Source of the DNA: UBA1926 sp036732005
Lineage (GTDB): Bacteria > Planctomycetota > Phycisphaerae > Phycisphaerales > UBA1924
Length of the DNA stretch: 64,000 nucleotides
NCBI GenBank assembly: GCA_036732005.1
Contig: DAINDF010000003.1
Location: forward strand, 1-64,000
Direction: 5' to 3'
Shown here: piece after piece, positions 25,768 to 34,369 of the stretch
Numbering within the stretch: the stretch's first letter is position 1
Layout: each line of letters starts with the position of its first letter
Translations under genes and position numbers: made by a program
Notes under the pieces: generated by a model
What the model saw: only the letters and a program-made list of their open reading frames with translations
The model's database searches: none
What the model was told of the DNA's origin: nothing

Positions 25768-26445
25768 TCAGTCGGCCGAGGACACCGCGACGCCCGAGAG
25801 ACGCTGCTTCACCAGGGGCAGGTAGGCCCGGCGATGAAAGAAGAGCGCGGCGATCAGCACCGCCGAGGCCGCGGTCGCCAGAATGAGCCCCGTGCCCGGG
25901 GAGGCGATTGTGACGAACTGGCCGATGCCGCCCTTGCCGAGCGCCGTGGGCACGAACGGCTTGACGGCGTTGGAGAGCGGAGCGTTCGGGTCAAGGTTGA
26001 GCCCGAAGTGACGCATCCACAACTGGAGGTCCACCAGGAACACCACGGGGAAGAGCACCACCGGCGCGACCAACAACACCGCCCAGCGCGTGTGCACGAA
26101 CGCGGCCAGCTCGAGCATCACCACGAACGCCACCATGATGAACACGCCGAAAGTGCGCTCCAACTCGGCGGCCTCGAAGAGCGACCTCATGCCGATGTAG
26201 TGGTTCAGCCCGTCGATCTCCGCGACATCGCCCGTGAGCGAGTTGATGTACGCCGTCATGTGCAGGCCATCGGGGTACTGCGGCGCCTGCAGCTCCATGT
26301 GCCAGTACGGCAAGAAGAGCGAGACGAGCAGCAGCACGCGGGCGAGCAGCAGCAGGAATCCCGGCGTGCCGTACCGCAGCGAATGCTTCGATGCCTCCTC
26401 GGGGCTGACCCGGGGGCCAAGGATCCGGTCGACAAGGCTGGCCAT
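25768..26445 (-). CDS. NosB-like membrane protein of clade II nos clusters
   Basis: A 225-residue inner-membrane protein with about five helices. Recognisable points are the N-terminal hydrophobic helix (LLLLARVLLLVSLFLPYWHMELQAPQYP), the GLNHYIGM motif, and a long hydrophobic middle (LLVAPVVLFPVVFLVDLQLWMRHFG). A protein of this design sits between nosZ and nosD in many clade II clusters, where it is called NosB. Its role is unproven, with electron transfer from quinol or help in maturation both proposed. It starts 99 nt after nosZ and ends 12 nt before nosD. The match to the NosB name is from memory of the motif. Confidence 0.75.
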   Translation of the reverse strand: MASLVDRILGPRVSPEEASKHSLRYGTPGFLLLLARVLLLVSLFLPYWHMELQAPQYPDGLHMTAYINSLTGDVAEIDGLNHYIGMRSLFEAAELERTFGVFIMVAFVVMLELAAFVHTRWAVLLVAPVVLFPVVFLVDLQLWMRHFGLNLDPNAPLSNAVKPFVPTALGKGGIGQFVTIASPGTGLILATAASAVLIAALFFHRRAYLPLVKQRLSGVAVSSAD

Positions 26446-26544
26446 CTGGAACTCCTCTTGCGGGGCGCAGCCGTTCGCCCGGCCGCGATGGAGGGAAGCC
26501 GCGAGGGGGCGCTGTCGCGCCCCGCGCGGGGGAGGAGGGAGTAC

Positions 26545-28530
26545 TCAGTTGGGCTCGACCATCAGGTAGCCCATCATCTCAAGGTGGAGGGCCGAGCAGA
26601 ACTCCGAGCAATAGAACGGGAAGGTGCCCGGGGTGTCCGCCTCGAACTCGATGGTGACATTCTCGCCCGGCTCGAGCGACGCGGTGATGTTGTAGACCGG
26701 CACCGCGAACCCGTGCGTCGCGTCCACCGCGCGCTCGGTGTTCGTGATGTGCCAACGCACCTTGTCACCCTGCTTGAGGTAGATGTGCTCGGGGTTGAAG
26801 TGGCTGCGGATCGCCGTCATGAAGATGTCGACCGTCCCGTCGTCGTTCCGCTGCACCCGCTCCATCTTGGGCTTGGGAGCCATCGGGTTGATGTTCTGCA
26901 CATGCGGGTCCCAGCCAACTTCGGGGTAGGTCGTCCACGGCTTGAGCTTGTCGGCCTTGACGATCTGCGCGTAGTGCGGCTCGCCCACACCCATCGCCAT
27001 GTCGTAGATCACGGGCATGTTCGTGCCGTCATCGGCGATGTCCACCAGCTGGAGATTCTGCGGGAGCAGCGGGCCCGTGGGATAGAAGCGGTCGACCGAC
27101 CACTTGTTCAGCGCCACGAGGTACTTGCCGTCCGGGCTGACCGTATCGCCCTCCGCGGCGGCGATGTGACCGACATTGTAGTGAACAGGCGTCTTATGCA
27201 CGAGCGTCCAGTCCGGCTCGGGCGTCCCCGAGCCGTACGAGCCGCCAAGGGTCCAGCGCGCCACCGCCGAGTCGAGGTAGAGCGAGGTGTACGCGTACCC
27301 ATCGGGGCCGAACTGCGTGTGAAGCGGCCCGAGACCGAGCTCGATCTGGGCCTCAACCACGCTGTCGAAGTCCAGGATCGGAACGCCGAAATCGTCCTTG
27401 CCGGAGTAGGACTTCGCCGCGATCGCGCTGTTGATCTTCTCCATCGAATAGATCGTCACATGCGGGTCGAGCTTGCCCGAGACCACGATGAAATCACCCT
27501 TCGGCGCCACATCCACCCCGTGCGGGCTCCGCGGCTCGGGCGTGACATGCAGCAGCCCCTCCGCGATCGCTGTGCTCAGCGTGATCACCGGGAAGCCCTC
27601 GATCGTCTCGACCTTGCCCGACTTGTAGACCGCCTCCGCCTTCTTCCAGTCGATGATGTGCAGGAAGTCCGTCGCGTTGCGGCTCGCGCCCGCTTCGAAC
27701 GGGGGCTTCTTGTCCTGGATGCCCCCGGTGGCCATCTCCGTGTTCAGCGAGTTCATGAAGAAGTACCCGTCGCTCGCCAGCTTGCCCGCGTCGGAGAGGT
27801 CCTGCCAGTACGGCGGGAGCTCGATCGCAAACGAACTATCCTTGTCGATCCGCCCACGGTTCCGATCGAACTTCCAGAGCGTGACCGAGCCCTTGTACTG
27901 CTCCTTGTACTCGGAGATCGGCACATACTTGGACCCCCACGGCACCGCGTACTGCCCGCCCTCGATGATGTAGTCGGTGTTGGGCGTCACGAAGGTCCCG
28001 CCGTGATCGCTCAGCGTCAGCGGGTTCTTCACGATCTGCTTGGTCTCCCAGTCACGCAGGTCGACCACCGCCACGCGGGCGTTGATCTTGTCGTTGATGA
28101 AGATGAACTGCCCGTCGTACTCCCCGTTGGTCTCCGACAGCGCCGGGTGGTGCGTGTCCCCCCACAGGTTCGCCTTCCCCTTGGGGAACCCCTCGGCGAT
28201 GATCTTGTCCCCGACCCCGTAGCCCCACCCCTGCCACGGCTCCGGCGTGAACACCGCGATCGAACGCAAGAGCCGCATGCTCGGAAGCCCCACGCAGAAG
28301 ATCTGCCCCGCGTGCCCACTCGAGGCGAACATCAGGTACTCGTCCTGCTGCCCGCTCGGCATGTAGGTCTTCGCCGCGGCCATCAGGTCCGCCGTCGTCA
28401 GCCCGCGCTCCTTCGCGACCGACTCCACATCCTTCAATGACTGCGCTTGCCCCGCTGCCGCGAACCCGCTGACCGCCAGGATCGCAAGAAGGGTGCGTGC
28501 TTCGGGAACGATGGTTCGCCGGGTCGTCAT
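26545..28530 (-). CDS. nosZ: Nitrous-oxide reductase, Sec-type (clade II)
   Basis: Terminal reductase converting N2O to N2 in the periplasm, 661 residues and apparently complete. The N-terminus is a plain Sec signal (LLAILAVSGFAAAGQAQ) with no twin-Arg motif, the hallmark of clade II. CuZ-site histidines include His127-His128 in GDTHHPALSETNGEYDG. The beta-propeller blades continue to a cupredoxin domain with the CuA ligand set at the end: Cys641, Cys645, His649 and Met652 (FYCSEFCSALHLEMMG), plus His in VDATHGFAVP. The ATG has AGGA at about 6 nt. It is 68 nt after the cytochrome c gene, its likely electron donor. Confidence 0.96.
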   Translation of the reverse strand: MTTRRTIVPEARTLLAILAVSGFAAAGQAQSLKDVESVAKERGLTTADLMAAAKTYMPSGQQDEYLMFASSGHAGQIFCVGLPSMRLLRSIAVFTPEPWQGWGYGVGDKIIAEGFPKGKANLWGDTHHPALSETNGEYDGQFIFINDKINARVAVVDLRDWETKQIVKNPLTLSDHGGTFVTPNTDYIIEGGQYAVPWGSKYVPISEYKEQYKGSVTLWKFDRNRGRIDKDSSFAIELPPYWQDLSDAGKLASDGYFFMNSLNTEMATGGIQDKKPPFEAGASRNATDFLHIIDWKKAEAVYKSGKVETIEGFPVITLSTAIAEGLLHVTPEPRSPHGVDVAPKGDFIVVSGKLDPHVTIYSMEKINSAIAAKSYSGKDDFGVPILDFDSVVEAQIELGLGPLHTQFGPDGYAYTSLYLDSAVARWTLGGSYGSGTPEPDWTLVHKTPVHYNVGHIAAAEGDTVSPDGKYLVALNKWSVDRFYPTGPLLPQNLQLVDIADDGTNMPVIYDMAMGVGEPHYAQIVKADKLKPWTTYPEVGWDPHVQNINPMAPKPKMERVQRNDDGTVDIFMTAIRSHFNPEHIYLKQGDKVRWHITNTERAVDATHGFAVPVYNITASLEPGENVTIEFEADTPGTFPFYCSEFCSALHLEMMGYLMVEPN

Positions 28531-28598
28531 GGTGGTTCCTCGGATCTGCGCCGTCCCGGTGTGCCCGCGGATCGGCCTGGTGTGCGGACGCGATGGGT

Positions 28599-29504
28599 TC
28601 AGGAGCCCATCGCCTGCTTCTGCAACGCGCGGATGTACTCAACGATCGACTGAAGCTGCTCCTCCGTGATCGCCGGGTTCCCCCCCTTGGGCGGCATGTC
28701 GATGCCGGTCGTGTTGTTCTCGTCCCAACTCGCCCGGCCCATCTTGATGAAGGTGATCAGGTCCTTGTCGCTCTTCCCGCGAACGAACCCGCTCGTCGTC
28801 AGCGGCAGGCCCAGCCCCTCCATCCCCTGGGCCCCCTGCCCGTGGCAGGCGGCGCACGACGCGACGAACAGCGCGTAGCCCGGGTGCTCGGTCAGCTCGA
28901 CGGCCGCCGCCGCGGGCGCCCCGCCACCCGCGCCCTTCAACTCCCAGGGGGCCATCGACGCGAGCGGCGCACCCGGCTCCTGCATCGAGCGCAGGTACGA
29001 CACGACTCCACGGACCGCCTCATCACCAAGCCCCTGCGCCCCGCGCGGCGGCATCAACGCCCCCGTTGTGTTCGCCGGGTCGCCCACGGGCCGACCCGTC
29101 ACCACAAGGTCGAACAACTGCTCGTCTGTCTGGGACTGCACGAACCCGCTGTTCCGCAGCGGCTTGCCGAGCCCCTTCACCCCGTCCCCGCTCGGCCCGT
29201 GGCAGACCGCGCACGACGAGGCATAGGTCATCGCCCCGATCCCCCCCGACGGACCCGACGCGCTCCCGCCCGCGGCCACCTGACCGAACGAGGCGACCGT
29301 CATGTCCGCCCCGGCCCGCCCGGCGCCGGGGGCGGGCTTGAGCAGCACGATCGCGCTGAGCAGCGCCGGCAGCGTCAATACGAAGACAGCCGCCGCCCCT
29401 CGCGCGGTCCACCGGTCCGGGTCTTTCCGGACTACGCGGGCCAGATTCCCCGATCGAACGAAGCGGCTGGACGCGGTGCCCGAGTTCATGCGGCTGACCC
29501 TCAT
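28599..29504 (-). CDS. Di-heme cytochrome c, probable electron donor to NosZ
   Basis: Membrane-anchored cytochrome of about 301 residues. A basic N-terminus is followed by an anchor (GAAAVFVLTLPALLSAIVLL), then two class I cytochrome domains. Heme motifs are CAVCH and CAACH, with distal Met in ALMPPRG and DMPPKGG respectively. Cytochromes of this shape accompany clade II nosZ genes and carry electrons from the quinol pool. Two starts are possible, ATG 29504 (after GGTGGGG) and ATG 29489 (after GAGGG). A TTGACC-17-TAAAGT promoter lies upstream, making this the first gene of the nosZ transcription unit. Confidence 0.9.
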   Translation of the reverse strand: MRVSRMNSGTASSRFVRSGNLARVVRKDPDRWTARGAAAVFVLTLPALLSAIVLLKPAPGAGRAGADMTVASFGQVAAGGSASGPSGGIGAMTYASSCAVCHGPSGDGVKGLGKPLRNSGFVQSQTDEQLFDLVVTGRPVGDPANTTGALMPPRGAQGLGDEAVRGVVSYLRSMQEPGAPLASMAPWELKGAGGGAPAAAAVELTEHPGYALFVASCAACHGQGAQGMEGLGLPLTTSGFVRGKSDKDLITFIKMGRASWDENNTTGIDMPPKGGNPAITEEQLQSIVEYIRALQKQAMGS

Positions 29505-29536
29505 TTCGATCCCCACCAAATAGTGCAGTAGTGGAT

Positions 29537-29592
29537 GCACATGTTCACATTGACTTTAGCCAAGATCGCCAAAGTGGTCAAGTCACTCCACT
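29537..29592 (-). promoter_or_regulatory. Promoter of the nos operon with putative Rrf2 site
   Basis: On the minus strand TTGACC (29576-29581), a 17-nt spacer and TAAAGT (29553-29558) form a good vegetative promoter. Near the expected +1 is an imperfect dyad around ACATGT (29537-29546) containing TGTGCAT, which matches half of the palindrome at the rrf2 promoter. A second dyad, AGTGG...CCACT (29573-29592), covers the -35 region. These are candidate regulator sites. Confidence 0.5.
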
Positions 29593-29593
29593 A

Positions 29594-30079
29594 TCAGGAA
29601 AGAGAATTTTTGTCCCCGGCCGGATCGACCGAGATCGTCAGCGGAAGACGGCCTGCTGTATCGCACAAAGGCCGAACGCCGCCGTCGCCGTCCAGCAGAT
29701 CGGCCAGCGTGGTCGTCGCAAAGGTCCGCTCAGAGCGGGCCATCTCACTGTCCAGCAGCCGATGCAGGGAGCAGAGCCTCGTGTGCCCCTTGATCCCGAG
29801 CGGGCAGCGTGTGATCCGGGGGATCTCGGTATCGGTCGCCTTCAAAATGTCGAGGATGCTGACCGCCGTGGCGACCCGGGCCAGCGAGAACCCCCCGTTC
29901 GTGCCCCGTTGGGCCACGAGAATGCCATCCCGGGCGAGCATCCGCAGGATCTTCTGAAGGTACCCCACCGGCACGCGGACCGACTCCGAGATATCCAGCG
30001 CCGAGGCCGGTGTGTTGTCCGGCCGGGCCGCCAGAAAGATCGCCGCGCGCAACGCGTACTCAGAGGTCTGTGAGATCAA
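29594..30079 (-). CDS. Rrf2-family regulator, NsrR-like
   Basis: Winged-helix repressor of 161 residues opening MISQTSEYALRAAIFLA, the family's standard start (TTG codon). The helix-turn-helix is about ALDISESVRVPVGYLQKILRMLARDGILVAQRGTNGGFSLAR. Cys residues in ITRCPLGIKGHTRLCSLHRLLD, plus a third in GGVRPLC, could ligate an Fe-S cluster as in NsrR/IscR, though the spacing differs from the classical three-Cys set. NsrR relatives sense NO and control denitrification and RIC genes, which fits its place at the head of the nos operon. Its own promoter carries a perfect 14-bp palindrome. Confidence 0.88.
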   Translation of the reverse strand: MISQTSEYALRAAIFLAARPDNTPASALDISESVRVPVGYLQKILRMLARDGILVAQRGTNGGFSLARVATAVSILDILKATDTEIPRITRCPLGIKGHTRLCSLHRLLDSEMARSERTFATTTLADLLDGDGGVRPLCDTAGRLPLTISVDPAGDKNSLS

Positions 30080-30106
30080 CCGGGGTCGCCTTGCTGGTGG
30101 TCAGGC

Positions 30107-30154
30107 TTGTGCATGCACAACGACACTATCGGCCGATCGCCCCCCCCCTGTCAA
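30107..30154 (-). promoter_or_regulatory. rrf2 promoter with perfect 14-bp palindromic operator
   Basis: On the minus strand TTGACA (30149-30154), 18 nt, then GATAGT (30125-30130) form the promoter. Just downstream, over the expected +1, is the perfect palindrome TTGTGCATGCACAA (30107-30120), 27 nt before the Rrf2 start codon. Position and symmetry suggest autorepression by the Rrf2 protein. Confidence 0.65.
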
Positions 30155-30205
30155 GCCACGCCCGCAGGATCACCCGCCGGCCCCCGTTCCGGGCCGGGCC
30201 ACGGG

Positions 30206-32086
30206 TCACGGCCCGCCCGGTGAGCGACCGAGTCCATGCGCGCGCCGCAGGCACTCCGCAGCGTCGCCCGCGCGGCCAGCCATCTCCAGCGCCATCGCCA
30301 GGTTGCCCCAGGTCGCCGGGTCCCACGGGCTTGCCTCGGCCGCCCGTCGGAAGTACCCCACCGAGGCGTCGAGGTCGGAGCGTTGCGCCGCCGCCATGGC
30401 GACCTGCGTGAGCAGCGCCGCGTCGCCGGGCTGCTCCACCGCCGCCGCTTCGAGCGCGGCGTACGCCTCGTCGAACGCCCCCCTCGACGCGGCGATCGAC
30501 GCCAGGTATTGATGCGCCATCGCCCTGTGGTGCGCATACGCCGCGGCGTCCTTCGAGGACCGGGGCGTCAGCGTCGTCGACTCCCGCAGCACAGGCTCCG
30601 CCAGCGCCACCTCGCCCCGCTTCAGGTACGACGCCGCGAGGTCAAGCCGCGACTCGAGGTCGGCCCTGCTCTCCGCTACTGCCCGCGTCCAAGCAGCCTC
30701 GGCGCTCGGATCGTCGCCCGCGGCCCAGTGGGCCTGGGCCAATTTCCGGTTCAGATCTCGGGGGCGGACCAAGCCGTGCTGCGCACAGAAGGTCAGGCGC
30801 CCCACCGCCTGTGTGCCGGCGAGACGGAGTTCCTCCGGGTCGCCGGCGGCGTTCGCGGCGCCGGCCCGCTCCAGGGCCCGGTCCCCCAGCAACTCGTTCG
30901 CCCGGATCGCGCCGCTGTGCAGGTCGAGAGCCGACATCGCCACGCCAACGACGATCCCCCACTTCCCCGCGCGCGTCAACCGACCCGACCGCTTGAGTTG
31001 GAACGCGTTGAACCGTACATCCGCCGCGCCCACCAGCCGCACGCCCAGCACCGCCGCGTACGCCTGGATGCCCCCGATCGCCAGCGCGAGCAGGAAGGGC
31101 ACCGCGCCGTAAAGGCCCCGGAAGACCGCAAGGCTCGCGAGGAAGACCGCGCCGACCAGCACCTCTTCCGCGATCGAGAAGTCCGACGGAAGGCGGCGCC
31201 GACCCGCGCGCAACGAACGATCGAGCGAGGGCCTGGTCCACCCGAACGAGAGCGCGCCGCTCGGGCACGCGGCGATGCAGTCGAGGTCCTTGAGGCACGC
31301 CGGGTCGACGACCGAGCCGAACCTCGCGATCTCCTCGTGGACCCGCACATGGGACTCGCACACCGCGGTGCAGACGCCGCACTGGTCGCACGCCGGGGCG
31401 TCGACCTTGATGCGGCCCGGGGCGACCCGATCGGCCAGGCCGAACAGGGCCCCGTACGGGCAGGCGTAGAGGCAGAACGATCGCGTCCCGAGCACATACA
31501 CGATCACGAACCCGCACACGGCGAAGGTCAGCAGCGCGATCCACGGATCGGGCAGGTTGCGCCAGAAATCGTCGGTCACGAACGACGCCCATCCTCCCTC
31601 GTCATCCCTGAGATGCAGCCCCGGGAGCGGGCGGTCCTCGATCAGCCGCCTGACCTGCGGCCAGACAAACATGTAGAGCATCGCGCCCGTCCCGACCAGC
31701 AGCAGCGCCCTCGACCGCACCGGCTTGGCGCGGATCCGCAGCGTGCTGAGGATCCACGCGCACAGGTCCTGCAACGCGAGGATGTGGCACCCCCACGAGC
31801 AGAAGAACCGCCCGAAGACGAGCACCGAGGCCACCGCGAGGCCCATCAGGATGAACCCCGCGGTGATAATGCCCAACTCGAGCGTGTACATTACCTCGTT
31901 GAGTTCCAGCGGCGCCAGCGTCCTGCCCGCGAGCCGCCAGTGCAGGATGTGCGCCACGGCGAGCACATGGACCGCGATGAGCACCCCCGCCCGCCAACGC
32001 GTGAAACTCCGCCGACGCACCGCCCCCGCGCCTCGCCCCGAGACGGTCAACTGAACGGTCCGGCCTGGCGCGGGCGTCGGTGTCAT
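30206..32086 (-). CDS. NosR/NapH-like polyferredoxin membrane protein with TPR tail
   Basis: Electron-transfer membrane protein of 626 residues. The first half has about five helices with the NapH/NosR double motif FFCSWGCHILALQDLCAW and FCLYACPYGALFGLADR. It then has 4Fe-4S ferredoxin clusters (CDQCGVCTAVCESH and CLKDLDCIAACPSGAL). A further two-helix region precedes a C-terminal block of 3-4 tetratricopeptide repeats (about 430-620, for example ALLTQVAMAAAQRSDLDASVGYFRRAAEASPWDPATWGNL). The FMN-binding periplasmic domain of classical NosR is absent. It sits 39 nt after the five-heme cytochrome gene and 126 nt before rrf2. Confidence 0.88.
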   Translation of the reverse strand: MTPTPAPGRTVQLTVSGRGAGAVRRRSFTRWRAGVLIAVHVLAVAHILHWRLAGRTLAPLELNEVMYTLELGIITAGFILMGLAVASVLVFGRFFCSWGCHILALQDLCAWILSTLRIRAKPVRSRALLLVGTGAMLYMFVWPQVRRLIEDRPLPGLHLRDDEGGWASFVTDDFWRNLPDPWIALLTFAVCGFVIVYVLGTRSFCLYACPYGALFGLADRVAPGRIKVDAPACDQCGVCTAVCESHVRVHEEIARFGSVVDPACLKDLDCIAACPSGALSFGWTRPSLDRSLRAGRRRLPSDFSIAEEVLVGAVFLASLAVFRGLYGAVPFLLALAIGGIQAYAAVLGVRLVGAADVRFNAFQLKRSGRLTRAGKWGIVVGVAMSALDLHSGAIRANELLGDRALERAGAANAAGDPEELRLAGTQAVGRLTFCAQHGLVRPRDLNRKLAQAHWAAGDDPSAEAAWTRAVAESRADLESRLDLAASYLKRGEVALAEPVLRESTTLTPRSSKDAAAYAHHRAMAHQYLASIAASRGAFDEAYAALEAAAVEQPGDAALLTQVAMAAAQRSDLDASVGYFRRAAEASPWDPATWGNLAMALEMAGRAGDAAECLRRAHGLGRSPGGP

Positions 32087-32125
32087 CGCTGCGGCATCCC
32101 CACGGTCAGGCGGCCCCGCGCGGAA

Positions 32126-33982
32126 TCAAGGGCAGCCCGCCAGGAACCCCGCGATGAACGCCTGGAGATCCGCCAGGTCGTACACCCCGAACGGCGCCGC
32201 GAGGTCCGCCGCGGGCTCGCCCGCCACGAACGCCGCGATGAAGGCCTGGATATCGGCCAGGTCGAGCACGCCGAACGGCGCCGACAGATCGGGCAGGCAG
32301 TCCACCCCGGGCAGCACGAACTGGGCGATCTCCTTGAGGTGCCCGAAGTGCGGCGGCGCCAGGTCGGCCAGGGGGTTCCCGTGCCCGTCCTCGGTCCACT
32401 GCTTGGCGTCCACGAGAGCGCGGAACGAGCGCCGGTAGATCAGCCGCACCCGGACGGCGACATCCCCCGCGCCCCGCGGCGCGGCGAAGCCGTAGTGGCT
32501 CGCGTCCACCCCGAAGGCCGGGATGCGGGTGTCGAAGACGAGCTCGGCGGCGTCGGTAAAGAAGGTGGGCCCGTTCCCCTGCGCATCGCGGATGAACTTG
32601 GCATAGAGCCGACCCGGAAGGCCGGCGTAGTAGCCCTGGGCCGGGTCCCCGACCCCTCCCAGTGCGTGAACGGTCGGGCCGACGGTCAGAGGGAGAGTCG
32701 TGCCGTCTTCCAGCTGCGCCTCCACCAGGAGGATCATGTTGCGGATCGTCACGCCCGTCGGCACATGGTGCCCCGTCAGCGTGTTGCGCACCTCGACATC
32801 AACCCCGATCCCGCCCGGGAGACGCTCGCCCGAGGCGATCAGTTCGACCGCGTTCTCCAGGTACTCGGGCGTCGTGCCCCGGATGTCGTGCGACCGGATC
32901 GTCTCCGGGTCACGCTCCACGGGGTCGATCGAGCAGGCATAGACCGACCCAGTCGGCGGCATGTGGCAGTCAACGCAGGTCTTGTAGAGAGGCGACAGCG
33001 GATCGCCGTACGGCGACTCGGCCCACTCCACATAGGTGGGTTCCGAGGTGATGCCGGTGTAGGTGTGGTTCTCGTCGGGGTCGTTTTTGTCCTGGTGGCA
33101 CGCGCCGCACGCCGCGGCCGTGAGCTGCGGGTTGTACGCCGGCTGCATCAGCCCCGCAACAGAGAACGACGCGTCGCCGAGCGCCCCGTACATCACCTGC
33201 TGCCCGGGCGCGGGGCGGAAGTAGTCGACCGCCCCCGGGAAGATGCCCGGGAAGTTGATCTTCGAGACATCCACGTCCGCGATCTTGTGGCAGGTCTCGC
33301 ACGAGATGCCGTGCGCCACGCCGACCGAGGGATACCCCATCTCGCTCGGCGTCTGCATCGCCGCAAACGGGCTCTCGATCCACACCTCGGGCTGGTGGCA
33401 CGAGGCGCACTCCGACGCGGGGTTCGTGTCGGCGAACACCGAGTCACGCACATAGACGAAACCGCCCATCCCACCCGGCGTCCCGTCCCCCGCGTAAGTA
33501 TCGTGCAGCCAAGTGTTGATCCCGCCCCTGGCCATCGGTGAATCGGTCCACTGATCCACCTGATCGGCGTGGCAGATCGAACAGGTCACCGGGTCCACGA
33601 ACGAGTACCCCGAATGATCGACCGTCGGGGTCGGGCTGAGCGTGAAGTCCAACGCCCCCGACCCCGTGTAGGGCACGCCGTTGTTGTAATACCCCTGCAG
33701 GGCCGCGACGATCATTGCCCCGGGGCCCGCCGGAACCTCGAGCGAGTACGACCCGTCCACCCCCGTCACCGTGCGCACCGGCTGCGCCCGCAGCGAGACG
33801 ATCGCCCCCTCCAGCGGCGCCCCCGCCGACGACTGCACGACCCCGCTCACCACCTGCGTCCCCCGAGTCGCCCCGGGCTCATCGCCCCCGAGCACTCCCT
33901 GGGGGACGAACGCCGCGCACGCCAAGGCAAGCCCGCCGAAACGAATCCGAGCGAGCCCGCCGAGTGGTCCTTGAGATCCCAT
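32126..33982 (-). CDS. Exported five-heme cytochrome c with dockerin-like tail
   Basis: A 618-residue exported protein. The start at 33982 has AGGAGG at 8 nt and gives a signal peptide (IRFGGLALACAAFVPQGVLGG); longer in-frame starts lack one. Next is a carboxypeptidase-regulatory-like Ig fold (VVSGVVQSSAGAPLEGAIVSLRA). The cytochrome part follows with five CxxCH motifs: CSICH, CASCH, CETCH, CGACH and CVDCH. A beta-rich domain and a tandem C-terminal motif (PFGVLDLADIQAFIAAF, PFGVYDLADLQAFIAGF) end in AGCP. The cytochrome part resembles multiheme cytochromes of the NrfA/HAO superfamily in general style, but I cannot name the reaction. It may carry electrons for the nos system. Confidence 0.85.
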   Translation of the reverse strand: MGSQGPLGGLARIRFGGLALACAAFVPQGVLGGDEPGATRGTQVVSGVVQSSAGAPLEGAIVSLRAQPVRTVTGVDGSYSLEVPAGPGAMIVAALQGYYNNGVPYTGSGALDFTLSPTPTVDHSGYSFVDPVTCSICHADQVDQWTDSPMARGGINTWLHDTYAGDGTPGGMGGFVYVRDSVFADTNPASECASCHQPEVWIESPFAAMQTPSEMGYPSVGVAHGISCETCHKIADVDVSKINFPGIFPGAVDYFRPAPGQQVMYGALGDASFSVAGLMQPAYNPQLTAAACGACHQDKNDPDENHTYTGITSEPTYVEWAESPYGDPLSPLYKTCVDCHMPPTGSVYACSIDPVERDPETIRSHDIRGTTPEYLENAVELIASGERLPGGIGVDVEVRNTLTGHHVPTGVTIRNMILLVEAQLEDGTTLPLTVGPTVHALGGVGDPAQGYYAGLPGRLYAKFIRDAQGNGPTFFTDAAELVFDTRIPAFGVDASHYGFAAPRGAGDVAVRVRLIYRRSFRALVDAKQWTEDGHGNPLADLAPPHFGHLKEIAQFVLPGVDCLPDLSAPFGVLDLADIQAFIAAFVAGEPAADLAAPFGVYDLADLQAFIAGFLAGCP

Positions 33983-34369
33983 CGCCCATGCCTCCTGGTC
34001 TGCTGCGAACGAATGAAACAAACCGACTCCCCGGAACAGGGTCTCTCCGAACCAAGATCCCGGGCGGGCCCATAGTAGTGTATTTGCCGAGTCACAACTA
34101 CACAATTTTGCGGGCCCATGCCACTTTCTCTGCCCTCTCAGCAGCCCGACCACCGACCGGCGGGCCATGCTCCTATACAAATGGTTTTTGTTCGTAATTA
34201 GATCGCACTCTCGCGCCTCCCAGCCGTGGGAAAGGCCATGCAAAGCCAATGACTCACCTTGCCCAGTTTGCCCAGCCCACACCGGTGCCAGAAAGTCGGG
34301 CGCAATCCCCTCATGGGCTCAGGGGGGCGATTGTGTCCGTCGATATCCATTTTCATTCAGGAGATTGTC
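33983..34369. other. Divergent intergenic region between cytochrome and chemoreceptor
   Basis: About 387 nt without a gene. On the minus strand TTGTGT, 17 nt and TACACT near 34079-34107 could be the cytochrome promoter. The plus-strand chemoreceptor is preceded by CAGGAG at 34358-34363. No RNA gene seen. Confidence 0.35.

Noticed and set aside
25252..28440. A long plus-strand open frame of about 1060 codons antisense to nosZ and nosD
   Set aside because: It is His/Arg/Val-rich shadow sequence. The minus strand encodes clear NosZ, NosB-like and NosD proteins.
30236..33541. A 1101-codon plus-strand open frame across the polyferredoxin, rrf2-proximal and cytochrome genes
   Set aside because: Shadow frame rich in Arg; it spans several real genes on the other strand and their promoter.
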